This document shows positions 22,726 through 33,654 of a stretch of 64,000 bases of DNA, piece after piece. The position numbers and the translations under genes were made by a program. Below the pieces are notes generated by a model, which worked only from the letters and a program-made list of their open reading frames with translations, did not search any database and was not told the origin of the DNA. The stretch spans positions 3,534,001 through 3,598,000 of the forward strand of contig JAPNXP010000014.1 of the NCBI GenBank assembly GCA_028753945.1. The letters are read 5' to 3'. The stretch's first letter is position 1. Each line of letters begins with the position of its first letter. Source of the DNA: Hexactinellida sp. DTS-2022. Its lineage: Eukaryota; Porifera; Hexactinellida.

Positions 22726-23096
22726 GAACTCATCTCGCAAATGAAATCTCTATAACCAGTGGTCTAGCCAGGCTGGTATTTACGGGAAAGCTCGATAGAA
22801 TGGTGGCATACTATAGTTTTTACACTAAACATGCATGCACATTACTGCTGGCAATGAACAGAGGTAGTACAGAACGATTTTAGAAATGCATCTTATAGTA
22901 TAAAGTAAAGTAGGACCCAAACTATAGCGTTTTAATAGAAGAAGCATACTAATAATGTAATTTAAGAAATTAGCACTGAAAATTTGTATACAAGCCTGGT
23001 TTAGTTAAGATCCAGAGATTTAAAGAAATTACGTATTTGAATTGTTAAGTTTCATTGAAAATCATAAAACAATCAATTTTATGAATAGATTCTGTA

Positions 23097-25157
23097 TCAC
23101 GAATCAATTAATAATCCATCACAGAGAGGACAAGAAATTATTAAAAGTTTTGGTAATAATGATGACAATTCTTTCATAGTAGATTTTAAAATTTTCTTGT
23201 AGCATAGAATACAGTGAATAGATTCCTCTGCTAAGCTTATTTTCTTAAGTGTCAATATACAAGACTCGCTCATATGACCATTAACACAGATATAATACAT
23301 TTTTAAACAATCAAATTTTAGATGTGAACCACAGGCTTCACACGTTTCCTTATTAACAGCTTCAAAATTAGAATTTAACAGAGTCTGTTGATATTGGAGA
23401 AAGCAAAAATGAATTTCATTCTGTGGAATAAGATTAGAACCTGCAATAGATAATATATGGGAATTGAATTGGATTAGTAAGTATACTTCAACTGATAAAG
23501 AGTCGACAGAGCAATTTATATAATTATAAATATACTCTAATTTCATTTTAATAAGATGAGGAAGAGTCGATAAGAATGACGAAATTTTTTCGCAAGTTTG
23601 ACGTGTTTTATTAGACAAATATAACTTCGCCAAATCCCAATGTATTAATTCAGCAATGAATGGTTGAAGACTTTGATGTATAATTGGAATGCTTATGATT
23701 GGAATAAAGATAATTTTGTTCATGAGAGAAATATCATATTTAGACGGACGTCCACAACCAATGATCGCTCTCACACAAATAATAATAATATATAGACTAT
23801 TAGGAGAAAATGCAAAACTAAGCATGAGTAAATTAGAACTAGTTAACCCCACAATATATTCATTGATAAACTTAGAAAAGTAATTACTCTCTCTTGTTAG
23901 TGGCTTCAAATAAGATTTTTGATTGTCGTAAATTGCAAACGTAAAATCAACAAATCCCACAACAATATATCTCATAAAGAGTTTTGTGAGAGACGCTACA
24001 GGTGAGGAATGAGAAATATTAACACATATGAAATCGTTCTTCAAATAAGTGATGGGCAAATATTCTATTGATAATGAAAAGATAAACAAATAACTTCCTT
24101 TAACTAGAAAAATATAATTACAATTATTTTCATTTAATTCAAATTCCCATAAGATTGCCATAACTACAGCCCCGTCCTTTTCGTTAAAGAGGTTATAAGT
24201 AACTAATTCATTGTTATGACTGTTGAGTATAATTACATCGATTGTACCATCAGTAGAACATAATGCCAAATGTGCACTGTTAGTGAAGTTATCTGACCAT
24301 AATAACATATTGATCCAAGTAGAATTTGAATGGAAATATTTTTCATATATTACTTTATAATCCTCAAAAGAGCTCGTACTAGAAAGATATATTTTCCATA
24401 TTAAGAGTCTCCCATCTTTCATTCCACATCCCAGGAACATGAAAGGATTCCCATCATTACCTATACAAACCTTACTCCAATTAGCAGATACAATAGAAAC
24501 AAAATTAATCTTTTCATTCATTTTTTTATATGAATCAGTCCATAAAACATGTGAGCAAGGTTCATTTTTTAATATCCTTATTTTAAGAGGATCAATATAT
24601 AATGGATGAAGGAAATTCTCAAGTACCAATCCAGATTCGCAAGAATTGCAGTTAAATACATTGAGAGTATCTTGAGAAGTTATCACGCTCACTAAATCAA
24701 TACCTGATTTACTGCAGAAATCACTCAATAAATAAAAACTCTTCACTAAAACATCATTTTCTTTAATCATAAATTTTCCCAAATGAATGTTCAATCCAAC
24801 TTGATGGATCGTTTGAGTGGATTGTAGTTCTACTTCACTCATAGCTCTCTGTTTCCAACGACGAGCAAAAATATAAGAAACCAGCTTGAAACTAGTAAGT
24901 CTCTGTTCATTGCCAAGCCTCTGGGAGAACAACTGAAATTTCAAACCGAGATTATGAATAATTGGTCTTAACAGGAATATGTAATCAGAAGCAGTCGAAC
25001 ATAACAATCCCGAAGAAGAACTCCTAAGACTAAATCTATCTTGTGGATGGTGGGAGAGCGAGATAACTTCGCTTTCTAGAGGCGAATACATGGGCGATAA
25101 ATGTTCACCCAATTCGAAAATCAACTGGTTAATAATAGGAAAAAATAAATTAAACAT
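23097..25157 (-). CDS. GTF3C4: TFIIIC subunit GTF3C4 / TFIIIC90-like protein
   Basis: TFIIIC90 is a beta-propeller plus zinc-finger subunit of the RNA polymerase III factor TFIIIC, acting at tRNA genes in the nucleus. This 686-codon ORF has no introns. Residues ~180-400 show propeller-like strands (for example a blade near 'CGMKDGRLLIWK'). The last 81 residues have the TFIIIC-type zinc fingers: C606-x2-C609, C624, H628 and C633 of CVNGHMSESC, C649-x2-C652 of CILC, then C676-x2-C679 of CPLC. This order is the best evidence for the call. The human protein is about 820 residues, so this one is shorter. The ATG at 25157 was chosen because an in-frame stop lies 30 bp upstream with no other ATG between. 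It is the only intact long host-like gene here and its flanks are transposon-free. Another zinc-finger/propeller protein remains possible. Confidence 0.62.
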   Translation of the reverse strand: MFNLFFPIINQLIFELGEHLSPMYSPLESEVISLSHHPQDRFSLRSSSSGLLCSTASDYIFLLRPIIHNLGLKFQLFSQRLGNEQRLTSFKLVSYIFARRWKQRAMSEVELQSTQTIHQVGLNIHLGKFMIKENDVLVKSFYLLSDFCSKSGIDLVSVITSQDTLNVFNCNSCESGLVLENFLHPLYIDPLKIRILKNEPCSHVLWTDSYKKMNEKINFVSIVSANWSKVCIGNDGNPFMFLGCGMKDGRLLIWKIYLSSTSSFEDYKVIYEKYFHSNSTWINMLLWSDNFTNSAHLALCSTDGTIDVIILNSHNNELVTYNLFNEKDGAVVMAILWEFELNENNCNYIFLVKGSYLFIFSLSIEYLPITYLKNDFICVNISHSSPVASLTKLFMRYIVVGFVDFTFAIYDNQKSYLKPLTRESNYFSKFINEYIVGLTSSNLLMLSFAFSPNSLYIIIICVRAIIGCGRPSKYDISLMNKIIFIPIISIPIIHQSLQPFIAELIHWDLAKLYLSNKTRQTCEKISSFLSTLPHLIKMKLEYIYNYINCSVDSLSVEVYLLIQFNSHILSIAGSNLIPQNEIHFCFLQYQQTLLNSNFEAVNKETCEACGSHLKFDCLKMYYICVNGHMSESCILTLKKISLAEESIHCILCYKKILKSTMKELSSLLPKLLIISCPLCDGLLIDS

Positions 25158-27030
25158 AAAAAAACTTGAGACAAATTCATCAAAATAGGGCTATAAATAA
25201 TTAATTGTATGGTTCAAACTTCAAATCAATTCAATACAAATTATAGAAATATTTGAATTTCAAATCATTCTAATTAGCCAATTTGAAGGATTTTGCTGAA
25301 AAAGTTTAAGTGAAATCGTTTGTACTAGTATATCGGCTATAGAATTAAAAATATTTCAGAGGTTTGGGGCTAATCTAACAAATAATCATGGAGATCTCGT
25401 CATATTTACCTCGGGATACTCATTTACTGACTGTGCATAGGGATCGACCGTCGGTAGAATTCATCCGTCACCGGAACGGAACCTGGGTTAGTCTTGATAA
25501 AAATTGTATATCACGGTAGCCACTGATATTTCTCCAAATTATTAGCGATGCATGTTATTCTGCAGAGTGTTTGAAATATGCTACATATAAATTCTTAAAC
25601 AATGCAACTAGGGATAGTTATATCTTCAGCAGACGTTCAGATATCGAAATCATATTTACCAGATTTTGACGACTGATTGTCCGTTTTAGCGAATCAAATT
25701 AAACAAGACTAGAAATAGATGAATCGGTCATTGTTTCAATCCCACTTGCCAATATCAATCTTGTACTTTCATTAGAATTAGTCGTTCAAGCCTTTTTTAG
25801 TGACGCCTTTATTCATTTCAATTCTGGATGTATTTGGGTCATGCGTATGAGACGGCATAATTACATATTTAACGAACGGGTAAAGTTCCTCGCAGTATAG
25901 AAATAGGAAGGGATGTCTCACAACTTGACCATTTCTGAATAAGATAGATACCATTACACCAAACACTTTTATTGTTGGAGCCAGATGTACACTCCAATTA
26001 TCCTTCCCCCTAAATAATACGTGGGGCTTCGCAACCCTACATCAACGGCTATATATCCCCTAAAATAGTATAAAATCGGTTATTAATAAGTAATATGATA
26101 AGTTAGCTATAGTATAAAACCGAGAGCTCGTATCTAGCTATCTTACTTAAGATAATTTGAGAACCGAAACCATGTTGCTCAAAAATGACCCCATGTTTAA
26201 TGAATTCCGGGTTTTTTTAATAAATTTTCTGTCCGAGGTGCTCTCGAACATTACTATATCTGTAAAACATATATATTTACTATGTACAATGTTTCAAACT
26301 CTTGTACATTTAATTAATTTAAATTTAGGTTCAGAACAATCAAAAGATTGTTTAAATCGCCGATTATAAATTGATAATATCGACGGCATATCAAACACAT
26401 ATATTTCCTGAAATACATGCATTGTGAAGAGTAGTTTTAATGTTGGAAAAGTAACTAGCTAAAATTTGAGGGTGCTTCGACTGAAATCACTATTAGCTCT
26501 ACGAGTGATTTCGATTCTCTGAACTTTTGTAAACGCGTTTTAACTAACTAAGAGTTTCCGCATTTCAGTATAACTTTCATTGTTCTATTTTCGGCATGCT
26601 ATTGAATTCTTTAGAAATAAGGCTTCCATAGCAATAACACTGTAGTGTTGAAATAGACTTAATTAATTTGAGGAACTATAGAAGCTAGAGTTTCAAAAAC
26701 TTCTGTGTTATTTCTTAACCACTATTAGAAAAAGTGATGCATTTCTGAATAAATCGGTTAATGATTATGTTTCTGGATAATAAAACGAAGGGAAATACAC
26801 AAAAAGAGTCAAAAAAAATCAGTATTTTGCCTTTCGTGGGCCAAATATATATGAAACTATGGCACGATTAGTGCCAAGTTGCAACGTCGTGATTAACGTT
26901 GTAATATGTTTAATATGTCTACACTAGTGGGATAAAGTAAGTATGTACTAAATATATAAATGAGAAATGAGTTAAATATATCATATAGTCAATCAATCTG
27001 TTAATAATGCAATAAGAAAAGATAAATATA
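25158..27030. other. Non-coding spacer upstream of the GTF3C4-like gene
   Basis: AT-rich, no convincing ORF, no paired inverted repeats found. It would include the GTF3C4-like promoter on the - strand. I see no clear TATA box. Confidence 0.5.
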
Positions 27031-27102
27031 GCAGATCAGGGATTCGAACCCATGATCAACTGATTGTTGGCCATATATGCTAACCACTGAGATACATGTG
27101 CA
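27031..27102 (-). tRNA. tRNA-like sequence (pseudo-tRNA or SINE head)
   Basis: On the - strand a B box GGTTCGAATCC is perfect, and the A-box-like TATCTCAGTGGTTAGCAT lies about 30 bases upstream, as in tRNA genes. The T arm forms a strong hairpin (GATCATGGG / CCCTGATC). The acceptor pairs only 5 of 7 and the D and anticodon arms do not fold properly, so I read it as a degraded tRNA or the tRNA-derived head of a SINE and assign no anticodon. Confidence 0.45.
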
Positions 27103-27598
27103 AATTAATGTTAGTTTATATAATTAATGTATTTAAGTGCACGATATATTACATATAATATCAAGGAATGTCAATTGCGATATTGAAAATTGCTGAATCA
27201 TCAATAATGTCTCTAAATAGGTATTCTGAAGACTTGGGAGGATTTATCTTAGAAAATTTTAACTTCTCAAATAATTATAGGATATATTAGCTGCATTACA
27301 ATTTATAATTCGCTTTTTAATTTTGGCACTAAAGCCCCTAAATAGTCAGCCGAAGCATCCTTAGCTATAAGTAGTCTTGAACGTGACAGAGATGATTTAG
27401 TGCTCATGTCTATTAAACCATTTGGGAATGATTCATAAGTCTTGAAATATGATGATTTTCCAAAAATTTCATCTAGTCACTGTTTTTGTATTGAAAGTAA
27501 ATAAGAATTAAAAAAAAGTGAGTCTGACACGTATAGTGTACTAGTGGAGCGCCTACATTTGTCCGACACCGTATGTAGGCATTTGTCCGAATTTTAGA
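27103..27598. other. AT-rich spacer before the MULE
   Basis: No gene. The last 60 bp contain two stray CATTTGTCCGA motifs that probably belong to the MULE terminus. Confidence 0.45.
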
Positions 27599-27779
27599 TG
27601 TTGGCATTTGTCAGGCAAATTTTGTGCTATGTTGGTATTTGTCCGACAACTATTGTGCTATGTTGGCATTTGTCCAACAACTTTTGTACAATGTTGGCAT
27701 TTGTCCGACAACTTTTGTGCTATGTTGGCCTTTGTCCGACAACTTTTGTACTATGTTGGCATTTGTCCGACAATTTCTT
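27599..27779. repeat. 31-bp tandem array, left MULE end
   Basis: Six units with 0-5 changes each. All six keep TTTGTC. The last degenerates into AT-rich DNA. Confidence 0.88.
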
Positions 27780-27952
27780 AATTTGCTTTCCTATAATACT
27801 TTCTGTCCTATATAGCATATTCTACAATATATTTTAATCCTGATTATTATTTTGAAGATTACTATAACAATAATAAGAATAAGAAATATGATCATGAAAG
27901 ATATGAAAGATAAGAAATTATGTTGATTATTTCAGTTAATAAATATTTTAAA

Positions 27953-29560
27953 ACTATCCTGAATAACAGAACGACAAGTAGGACATGCATCTCCAAGTTC
28001 TTCAATTTGGGTACTGCAATCCTCACAACAGTTTGCGTGTTAGGAGGGCATGAAAATCCATGTTGTTTCTCGTGCCCTCAAATAGACCACACACAAATTT
28101 GCATTCAAATTTTCGATAATAGAAGCATCAGTCTGGTTGGAATTATCTTCTTCATCTGAACTTACATCAAATATACTTATCTCCGTTAAAGACCCCACCG
28201 TTTTACTGATATCCTTAATATATTCTAATGTCGAAAAAGCACCTTCGATGACTTTATCCTTACATTTACGACGATACTCCTCATTTAGCAAACACTTTTT
28301 TCTTTGCTCTTGTAATTGGTATCAATTTTTCAATCTTGCTAGTTCGTTGTCCGTATCTAGTATAGTTTAGTTAAGTAATTCCAAAAGGTTCCAAACCCTT
28401 GGTTGGTTGCATTTAATTATAGATTTCAATCTGCCATGGTAGCTCTCTGCCCCATTATTTGTAGAAATTCCGTGGTTCCAGATAGATAACTCTTCACTAG
28501 ATACTTGGTTTATCCACCTGCTTTGTATATACCGCTTCAATTTGGAAAAATTAACAAATTGATTATCAGTTAAGTTAGGACATGAGACTGTAATTTCATT
28601 GAAAACAGGCTGTATTGTTTCTGGTGGCAGGAAAGAGAGGGCCATAATGTGACGCAAAAAAGTGTGAAATGTAGCATTATGGGCATATGCATTTACCAAA
28701 TTACACTTTTGAACCATGTTCCAAATACGCTGGGTGTAATGAAACCAACAACCTTGTAGCTTGATACCATTGTATACTGTTTAGAACGCGTTTCGTGGTG
28801 CAATTTCCCAGTATAGATATTTGTGGATTAAATTGAGGAGTTATAGATTGAATTTTGAATAATACGGCCTCATAGAGTTCTTCAGATTTACCAGGTAAAA
28901 GACAGTGTATAGCTGGGAGGACGTGCTGATCAACAATGATAAATATTGTCCACAGCTGGTAAATTGTTTGGGCACAGTATAAGATGTACCATCAAAGGAT
29001 ATTTCTAAAATTTCGGCAGGTAAAACCATAATTTCATCAGAAAAAAATAAAAAGCTTGATTATCACCGACTGTTACGATATCCTTGAAAAATAATCCATA
29101 AGGGGTACCTGATAATGAAGTTTCTAATGAGGTTTGGGGTATCTTTGGCTGAAGTTGTCTTCTAGCGATACATCAGTGATTCACACTTCGCAAATGTAAT
29201 TGCTCTTCCTCTGAAATCTCTCCGTGTGACATCATTGAATATATTCCGCAAATTTTCGCCAGAAGATTTAGCAACTTCTTTACAATTAGCCTTCACAATA
29301 TACAAATCATCGTCGTACTTATCAATCCCATGGTTGTGATCTGCTTGTAAACTAATCAGATTACTTTCTTGGATGAGTTTAGCAGTAGATTTGCACCCGT
29401 TACGGATAAGAACGCATTTCAAATAGATTTGGTCACGTCTCCTTTTGGGCGCAAGATATTTGTGACCTTCAGATGTTTGATATATTGAGCCGCGATTTTG
29501 TTTATAATAAGTTGTAGTGAAGTCCATGTCAATTTTAATTATATCCATTCCTATATACAA
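27953..29560 (-). pseudogene. FLYWCH-MULE transposase with C-terminal RING-like finger
   Basis: The ATG at 29560 opens a FLYWCH finger (GHKYLAPKRRR, then YLKCVLIRNGC, then DHNH). Next is the MULE core, with ISFDGTSYTVPKQF (about 28960) giving the first catalytic Asp context, and the helical end with STNNGAESYHGRLKS (about 28440). The last part (28100-27953) reads CVVYLRARETTW...HANCCEDCSTQIEELGDACPTC, a C3HC4 RING/IAP-like pattern. One Cys is replaced by Tyr, another by Ser, and a stop falls just before the His. Stops and shifts at about 29160, 29030, 28840 and 28366 break the protein. Known: FLYWCH fingers are typical of animal MULEs. Inferred: the RING segment is part of the same transposon protein, as it is in the same frame as the upstream segment. 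Confidence 0.75.
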
Positions 29561-29656
29561 ATGATGTTTGTAAAAGAAGTGTTGAAGTTATACAAGATAT
29601 CTAGTAATTAATCAACAAATATGTGTGTTGAGTCAAAACATCAAAGTGAGAATTGA

Positions 29657-29775
29657 AAATGTTGTATTTGGACAAATGCCAACATAGTACAAAAGTTGTC
29701 GGACAAATGCCAACATAGCACAAAAGTTGTCGGACAAATGCCAACATAGCACAAAGTTGTCGGACAAATTCCAAC
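29657..29775. repeat. 31-bp tandem array, right MULE end
   Basis: Four inverted units of the same repeat as at 27599. The last is GGACAAATTCCAACATC. Confidence 0.88.
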
Positions 29776-29779
29776 ATCA

Positions 29780-29905
29780 AAAATCCAAAATTGCAGCTGT
29801 GCCGACGCATGTTCCTTTGGTGGCACTATATTTTGGTGGTGGTTTATTGATAGTGCCTCCAATGGAACATGCTGTCGGCACAGGCTGCAATTTTGGATTT
29901 TTTTT
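29780..29905. mobile_element. Hairpin MITE, ATCCAAAATTGCAGC family (copy 1)
   Basis: AAATCCAAAATTGCAGCTG at the left pairs with GCTGCAATTTTGGATTT at the right (loop about 40 bp). It abuts the MULE end directly. A second copy lies at 46536-46672. In both, CGCCATGTCAT follows and similarity continues into the flank (29919-30020 and 46905-47010), so the true element is larger. Confidence 0.75.
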
Positions 29906-30172
29906 CGCCATGTCATGAACGTCTCAAGGTGTTAGGACACCATTGACAAGTGGTAACGACTCACAAGGAACGATTGATAAATTGGAATTTGTTTATATCT
30001 TAGATAATATCTGAGATATAAATATTTAATGAGGTTTAACAATACCAATCATCCAGCTTGCTTATTTAGATCGGGTCAAAAAGATAAACAAAAAAATATC
30101 GAGATTTATTAACATAGCTAGTGGTTCTTGTATTTTAAATAGCTATTCTAGTACATAATCTACAGTTTATTT

Positions 30173-30766
30173 GGTACAATTTCACAATCTTACCTCACCT
30201 AGATATTTTAATGTTTTGTTAGAGGTTATTTTTTTATCCGATAGAGCTTTGAAAATAATGAGCATTGGTCGAAACAGGGAGAAATCGGATAAAAATTGAC
30301 TTAGTTAGACCAAATTTTGTGTTACAAGCCAAAATCTATGGGAAACTTCAAATACAGCAAGATTATTTGGAATATCGAATTTTGTGGTTAAACGCTTCCT
30401 TTTGATGAATGCTTATCGTAATTTAAAAAAAAATTAAAATGAATTTTTTTTTAAAAAAATTAAAAAATAATTAAAATTAATTTTTTTTTTTTAATTGAAA
30501 AATAAAAAATTTTTAATATAACTATAGGCATTCATCAAAAGGAAGCGTTTAACCACAAAATTCGATATTCGAAATAATCTTGCTGTATTTTAAGTTTCCC
30601 ATAGATTTTGGCTTATAACACAAAATTTGGCCTAACTAAGTCAATTTTATCCGATTTCTCCCGGTTTCGACCAATACTCATTATTTTCAAAGCTCTATCG
30701 GATAAAAAAATAACCTCTAACAAAACATTAAAATATCTAGGTGAGGTAAGATTGTGAAATTGTACC
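30173..30766. mobile_element. 594-bp palindrome, 240-bp arms
   Basis: The left arm 30173-30412 starts GGTACAATTTCACAATC and the right arm 30528-30766 is its inverted copy. Only a handful of mismatches were seen by eye. The 115-bp loop is A/T runs. No coding capacity. A foldback or long-TIR MITE. No target duplication assigned. Confidence 0.9.
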
Positions 30767-30940
30767 GATTATGGTATGTTATAAAGATTTAAGACAATAA
30801 AAGTTGACTTTGATTGTTTTATTAAGGAGAATATTGTAATAAAATAAGAGTAGTGAATTAAGCAATGAAGTACTTTAGAGTTAACTAGGCAATGAGGCAC
30901 TAATAATAATATGTTGAATTCTAAATGTTGAAATGATTGA

Positions 30941-31339
30941 TTAGAGTTGGTCCATTTCTCCCACATTAACCTCGTCTCCTGCATTCACCTCGTCTCCCAC
31001 ATTCACCTTGTCTCCCGCATCTATACTTTCATTTGCAATCATTTGGGAGGATTCTTCGATAAACGAAATTTCGGCAAATAATTTGTCCATTTTCTCCTTC
31101 AGAAGTGCAATTTCTTTTTTCAAAACCTTTATTTGATTGATCGAGGTGGCATTTTGTTTGTTGAAATTTGAAGTTAAATGTTGGATTCTCAGTTTCAATA
31201 CTTTGACCTCATCTTCTACTTGTTTCAACTTTGTATTTTGATTGTCATTTAACATCAACTTCTCAAGAAAGTGTTGTTGTTGCGTGATATATTGCTGCTG
31301 CTGTAGAATAAATTGTGTATATGTAATATTGCTGGCCAT
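30941..31339 (-). CDS. Small coiled-coil protein, unrecognised
   Basis: 132 codons from the ATG at 31339. Q-rich start (QQQQYITQQQHF), then a predicted long coiled coil (residues ~25-95, regular heptads of L/I/V with K and E), and an acidic tail of three GDxVNxG repeats. A poly(A)-type AATAAA lies on this strand at about 30820, 120 bp after the stop. No catalytic motif. It lies between a palindromic MITE and a second short gene. It could be a host gene, a transposon accessory gene or a chance survivor. The heptads and the poly(A) signal argue for real coding. Confidence 0.5.
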   Translation of the reverse strand: MASNITYTQFILQQQQYITQQQHFLEKLMLNDNQNTKLKQVEDEVKVLKLRIQHLTSNFNKQNATSINQIKVLKKEIALLKEKMDKLFAEISFIEESSQMIANESIDAGDKVNVGDEVNAGDEVNVGEMDQL

Positions 31340-32578
31340 AAGTAATTTTTGATAGAGTGAAAATGTATACTTACTATTTGGTTATACTGGTTTATTTGAT
31401 TCATTGAAGTCTTTGGAAAAAAATTAATTAAAAGAAAACACGGAAATCTTCTACTTCAACTTGTGAATAAATAACTATATTGAAATCAATATCCAAAGCA
31501 CAAACCGTATGACTTCTTTAGAAAATACAATTAAAATAAAACACAGAAATCTTATACGTACTTAAATTTGTGAAGACATAACAATATTCCTATCATTGTA
31601 AGTAATGTAATTCAACATACCCAAATTTCCGGTACTGAGGCGGGAGTACGTTCGCCAGCCAAGATACTAATTTACTTTGGACGGTGGTAGAGTTTTGGCG
31701 CTCATAAGGGTTTTGGCGCTCATTATCTCTGAGATTTTTGATATGTATTTAACTAATTAGTACGTTTATGAATAATTTAACAGCAAATTTCAATGTACTG
31801 TAAAATTTATTAAGTTTAATTATTTGCAATATTTAAACTATAAATTTTAAGTGAATTCACTACAATATTTGAATTCAGCACACTCGATAACCCCAATAAA
31901 CTTACTTGTTAACTATCCATGAGTTTACAAATGATGAAATTTCGAAATAGTCCTAGAGAATTATTTATAGCTACATTCATAGGTGAATAAATACATGCTC
32001 TAATTAAAATTATAAGATGAGGAGTATATAAATGGTTAATTTATGTATTGCATGAGATAAACTGGGAATCTGTCATATTCGTTTGTATCCCTGTCTACAA
32101 TCAAACCCCTTGTGTAAAAATAGATCCTAAGTTTCTGATGAATGTTTATATCTTTTTGTCATGAAAAAAAAAATTTAATAATATATTAATAATGAATTTA
32201 CTGTTAAATGTTTTAATAAATTAATACTACAAAAAAATCAAATTCAGTATGGATTTCATCATTCTGAGAATAGAATAATCGTTTCCTATTGAAGGCTGGA
32301 TGTAATCTTGAATCACTCTGGCAATATCTTTCTAACTAGTTTAATAATGTTTCAAAGTTAGATGATATAGACAATTTAGAATCCTAATTAGTTAGAAATT
32401 TTTCTATAGACACTTTTGTGTCGTGTACAAGACACCTTTATGACTTTTCAATAATAACAAAGAACTCGATTGCTCTTCAATTTTAGAATAGAAATATATA
32501 AACCTAAGAAATAATGTACTATTCAAACATCTTACTTTTGACTTGTGTAAGTTGTCAATAAGAGAACAAAATAGAAGG
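31340..32578. other. AT-rich intergenic region
   Basis: Between two divergently oriented short genes, so it probably holds both promoters. A GC-richer patch GGCGGGAGTACGTTCGCC lies at about 31640. A direct repeat GGTTTTGGCGCTCAT occurs at about 31710-31725. Nothing else recognised. Confidence 0.45.
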
Positions 32579-32586
32579 TATAAAAG
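32579..32586 (+). promoter_or_regulatory. TATA box TATAAAAG
   Basis: 78 bp upstream of the ATG at 32664, leaving room for a normal start site near 32610 and a ~50-nt leader. Strong match to the metazoan TATA consensus. Confidence 0.65.
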
Positions 32587-32663
32587 CCTTAATTCTAGTT
32601 ACATATTACGCAATAAAAATCCACGAACATTTTTTATAATTTATCATCATTTTCTATTCATTA

Positions 32664-33250
32664 ATGGCTCAGAATCTGAACAATTGTAAGATCAACAACT
32701 TGACTGTAAGTACAATTATATTATCAATAATTGTATCATCATAATAATTATTATAAATTAATAACGATTTTATCCATAGATTACTAACAATCCCAGAAAT
32801 GGATTTAAGAAATCGAGGAAGAGATATATAAAAACAAATCAATCTATAAGCTATTTAAAGAAAAAAATCTAGTCAACGAAGCAAAGAAATATTTCGTGAG
32901 TTTTGTTTCCTTATTCCTAGTATACTGTACTAGTGTGTTATCTTTGTATTTAGGAAATATGCAATTGTGACAACAAGAATAATTTGGCGGCCAAACTGAT
33001 CGAAATAAATAGACAGGACATATTACACAAACTTGGCTTACATACGCCCCCCGTTTCTCCCTCACTTACCACGCCCTCCGTTTCTCCCTCACATGCCACG
33101 CCCTACGTTTCTCCCTCACATGCCACGCCCCCCGTTTCTCCCTCACATGCCACGCCCCCCGTTTCTCCCTCACATGCCACGCCCCCAGTTTCTTCCTCAC
33201 CTCCTGTCTCTATGATTAATTTACTACAAACACAACAATTACATAAATAA
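32664..33250 (+). CDS. Short spliced gene with Pro/Ser repeats, unrecognised
   Basis: Best model: exon 1 from ATG 32664 to 32705 (donor GTAAGT), an exon ending at 32895 (ATTTC, donor GTGAGT), a 58-bp intron 32896-32953 (acceptor TTTAG) and a last exon 32954-33250. The middle exon reads NKSIYKLFKEKNLVNEAKKY, then ICNCDNKNNLAAKLIEINRQ. It ends in five or six 8-residue HATPPVSPS repeats encoded by a 24-bp tandem repeat (about 33045-33205). Exon 1 and the middle exon are not in phase with the acceptors I can see, so exon 1 may be wrong or the gene is frameshifted. No domain recognised. A TATA box precedes it. Confidence 0.45.
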
Positions 33251-33654
33251 CATTCTTATTAGCATAATTATTTTCTATTACTACAAACGTATACTATATA
33301 ATTAAAACTCTATTTATATCATGTTATCAATTGTAATTAGAATAATTTCGGATTAAATGGAATATACGTATACCTTGTGAAATAAGTACATTTCCTGGTA
33401 TTTGCAAAACCACCATAATTCATTATCAACCTGTATCAACAAATAATTTAACATCAATTAAGATGTATTACTTGAATTCACCTTTCACAAATTCCCCCAT
33501 ATATAAGATAATTACAGAATACTGCTTTAAATCTATGGAGAATTTCAATTCGGTCCCTCTTGGGCTGCTGATAATAATCAGTGGGTGCACTTGGGACACA
33601 CCTCAGTACCTTTTCCCCGAAAATAACCCATAAATTACTAACTGCACCATGATC
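33251..33654. other. AT-rich spacer
   Basis: No gene or repeat recognised. Probably 3' flank of the short spliced gene and the start of the Helentron 3' region. Confidence 0.4.

Larger units (their letters stand above)
27599..29775 (-). mobile_element. Mutator-like element with tandem-repeat inverted ends
   Basis: Left end: about six copies of the 31-bp unit ATGTTGGCATTTGTCCGACA plus ACTTTTGTGCT (27599-27779). Right end: about four copies in inverted orientation (29657-29775). Between them on the - strand lies a MULE-type transposase with an N-terminal FLYWCH finger and a C-terminal RING-like finger. Inverted ends made of arrayed short repeats are known for foldback-type MULEs. The exact outer boundary and target duplication could not be set. 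Confidence 0.82.

Noticed and set aside
27599-27779. CRISPR-like array
   Set aside because: The 31-bp units abut directly without unique spacers and are mirrored at the other end of a transposon. The genome is eukaryotic.
27599-27837. ORFs with repeated MLAFVRQLLCYVGICPTT-like text
   Set aside because: They are the 31-bp MULE terminal repeats read in frame. The same text appears on the other strand at the right end.
32664-32895. Exon 1 joined to the middle exon using the TTTAG/CCCAG/CATAG acceptors
   Set aside because: None of the visible acceptors gives a phase that matches both exons without a stop, so I left the model partial.
33033-33215. Second frame through the Pro-rich repeats
   Set aside because: A shadow of the HATPPVSP frame, which is the one in phase with the splice-supported upstream exon.
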